Assembly (NCBI RefSeq): GCF_000661955.1
Contig: NZ_CP007597.1
Location: forward strand, 3,336,755 to 3,400,754
Length of the DNA: 64,000 bases
Origin: Stenotrophomonas rhizophila
GTDB taxonomy: Bacteria > Pseudomonadota > Gammaproteobacteria > Xanthomonadales > Xanthomonadaceae
Reading direction: 5' to 3'
Part shown: in pieces, positions 62,064 to 64,000 of the stretch
Numbering within the stretch: the stretch's first letter is position 1
Layout of the letters: each line of letters opens with the position of its first letter
Notes under the pieces: model-generated
Database searches by the model: none
What the model was told of the DNA's origin: nothing
The model's input: only the letters and a program-made list of their open reading frames with translations
Position numbers and translations under genes: made by a program

Positions 62064-62531
62064 TCAGCGCTTGGGCTGCAGCATCGTCCCGGTGCACTTC
62101 TTCGACCCGCAGCGGCATTCCCAGATCTTCTTCAGGCGCGCGGTGTGGCGCTCGGCCAGGGTGATGCCGTAGTTGTAGGTCAGCTCGTCGCCCGGCTTGA
62201 TGTCCTTGATCGCCTCGATGAACACCTTGTCCTCGCGGCGGTTGTCGCCCTCGGCTTCCTCGATCACCGCTTCGCAGTTCGGGTCGCAGCTGTGGTTCAA
62301 CCAGCGCGCGTCGTTGCCTTTGTAGTTGGCATCGATGACGTAATCGTCGTTCAGGGTGAACAGGAACGTGTGCCCGCTCTCGACATCCCCGGTATCATCG
62401 GCATCCACATCGGCGTGGCTGCGCAGCAACCCCTTGTACTGGATGACCCGCTCGCCCTGCTTGATCGGCGCCAGCGCGAACACGCCATTGCCGTGGATGG
62501 AGGACTTGCGGGCTTGGATCTTCTTGGGCAT
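62064..62531 (-). CDS. SET-domain lysine methyltransferase-like protein
   Basis: A 155-residue protein that is almost only a SET domain. Motifs: HGNGVFAL near the start, ARWLNHSCDPNC at 75-86, GDELTYNYG at 114-122 and a post-SET Cys cluster CRCGSKKC (Cys139, Cys141, Cys146; with Cys82 enough for one zinc). These are the SAM- and lysine-binding parts of histone methyltransferases, so the enzyme looks intact. Target unknown; the basic HU/H1-like protein at 58829 is one candidate. Divergent from sufR. Start ATG at 62531. Confidence 0.88.
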   Translation of the reverse strand: MPKKIQARKSSIHGNGVFALAPIKQGERVIQYKGLLRSHADVDADDTGDVESGHTFLFTLNDDYVIDANYKGNDARWLNHSCDPNCEAVIEEAEGDNRREDKVFIEAIKDIKPGDELTYNYGITLAERHTARLKKIWECRCGSKKCTGTMLQPKR

Positions 62532-62647
62532 GTGGCTGGCCGTTGCGGAAGGTAAGCCCCGATTCTCGCTTAATCTTTGTGATTGCCAAAGCCACGCGAC
62601 ACCCAGCCCCTGCAACGCCTCGCCGGATCGCCCCTGAACGGGGTGGG

Positions 62648-62676
62648 TTGGATGCCCGCGGAGAAAAGCGTACAAT
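62648..62676 (+). promoter_or_regulatory. predicted promoter of the suf operon
   Basis: -35 TTGGAT (62648-62653), a 17-base spacer, -10 TACAAT (62671-62676), 31 bases before sufR. Likely autoregulated by SufR. Confidence 0.65.
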
Positions 62677-62706
62677 TTCAGTCCGCTTTACGATTCCACC
62701 CTCCCC

Positions 62707-63159
62707 ATGCTCCGCGTCACCAAACTCACCGATTACGCCACCGTCGTGCTGACCGTGCTCGCCGCCCGCCCGGGCGAAGTGCTCAGTGCGACCGAACTGG
62801 CCGAGTTCGCCAGCCTTGAACCGCCCACCGTCAGCAAGCTGCTCAAGCCGCTGGCCCAGGCCGGGCTGGTGGAAGGCCTGCGCGGCGTGCGCGGCGGTTA
62901 CCGCCTGACCCGCCCGGCCGAGCAGATCACCCTGTTCGAGATCGTGGAAGCCATGGAGGGCCCGCTGGGGCTGACCGAGTGCGCCCACGAGCACAGCCAG
63001 TGCGGGCGCGAGATGCAATGCGGCGCGCGCAGCAGCTGGCGGCTGATCAACGACGTGGTGTCCGAAGCACTGCGCGCGGTCAGCCTGGCGCAGATCCTGC
63101 CCCCTCTTCCCCTTGTTGATGCTTCGCGCCGCGTGATCGCGGCCGATGTCGTCTCCTGA
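62707..63159 (+). CDS. SUF system Fe-S cluster assembly regulator (Rrf2/IscR family)
   Basis: A 150-residue Rrf2-family regulator. The winged helix reads KLTDYATVVLTVLA and TVSKLLKPLAQAGLVEGLRGVRGGYRL. Three cysteines, Cys92, Cys99 and Cys105, form the cluster-binding set typical of the group, so it should sense Fe-S supply and control the suf genes. It starts the operon; sufB begins 16 bases after its stop. Confidence 0.92.
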   Translation: MLRVTKLTDYATVVLTVLAARPGEVLSATELAEFASLEPPTVSKLLKPLAQAGLVEGLRGVRGGYRLTRPAEQITLFEIVEAMEGPLGLTECAHEHSQCGREMQCGARSSWRLINDVVSEALRAVSLAQILPPLPLVDASRRVIAADVVS

Positions 63160-63175
63160 TCCACAGGCAGCCCCC

Positions 63176-64000
<825 letters not shown>

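Overview
The window is high-GC proteobacterial DNA and most likely comes from Stenotrophomonas or a close Xanthomonadaceae relative. The evidence is the MurD2-MurL pair for D-glutamate entry into peptidoglycan, a single-chain aspartate kinase/diaminopimelate decarboxylase, a SusB/XgtA-type maltodextrin locus around a TonB-dependent receptor, and many GTAG-bordered palindromes like the REP (SMAG-type) elements of Stenotrophomonas. No tRNA, rRNA, CRISPR array or insertion sequence was recognised.

Layout. 1-5343: a sugar-oxidation cluster. A minus-strand operon encodes a Tat-exported TIM-barrel isomerase, a GMC flavo-dehydrogenase, its Tat-type small subunit and a DUF1080 protein, behind a promoter that overlaps a LacI-type operator. 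It faces a cytochrome c and a second TIM-barrel protein on the plus strand. Together these fit periplasmic glycoside 3-dehydrogenation followed by 3-keto-glycoside cleavage. 5635-6201: ssb. 6424-23777: a 17-kb minus-strand type I secretion operon (HlyB-like ABC transporter, HlyD-like adaptor, an unknown exported protein, a 4170-residue RTX protein and an HlyC-type acyltransferase), divergent from a LacI-family regulator with a palindrome between them. 24939-31010: an alpha/beta hydrolase, then an ABC ATPase and an ABC-2 permease fused to an M1 aminopeptidase. 31074-34611: a KaiC-like double ATPase overlapping a hybrid histidine kinase. 34804-35184: an SseB-like protein.

35305-48209 is a maltodextrin system: a glucoamylase-like enzyme, a sugar symporter and a GH13 amylase/glucanotransferase in one overlapping operon, then a GH97 alpha-glucosidase, a TonB-dependent receptor and an XgtA-type GH13 alpha-glucosidase. 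One 14-bp palindrome occurs in identical form at all three promoter regions, so the locus looks like a single regulon whose regulator is not adjacent. The inferred flow is receptor uptake over the outer membrane, periplasmic trimming, symport and final hydrolysis.

48514-64000 is mainly housekeeping: ispB, dienelactone hydrolase, SMI1/KNR4, murD2-murL, the lysC-lysA fusion, PhzF, OsmC, an HU/H1-like protein, small exported proteins, a PfpI protein, a SET-domain protein, and sufR followed by a sufB cut by the window end.

The most novel items are the RTX operon (metallopeptidase-like N terminus, unknown exported partner, acyltransferase last, LacI-type palindrome at its promoter), the three-site operator set, the KaiC/kinase pair, and the use of REP GTAG ends as stop codons by seven genes. 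Functions are read from sequence motifs and family knowledge; no database search was made.
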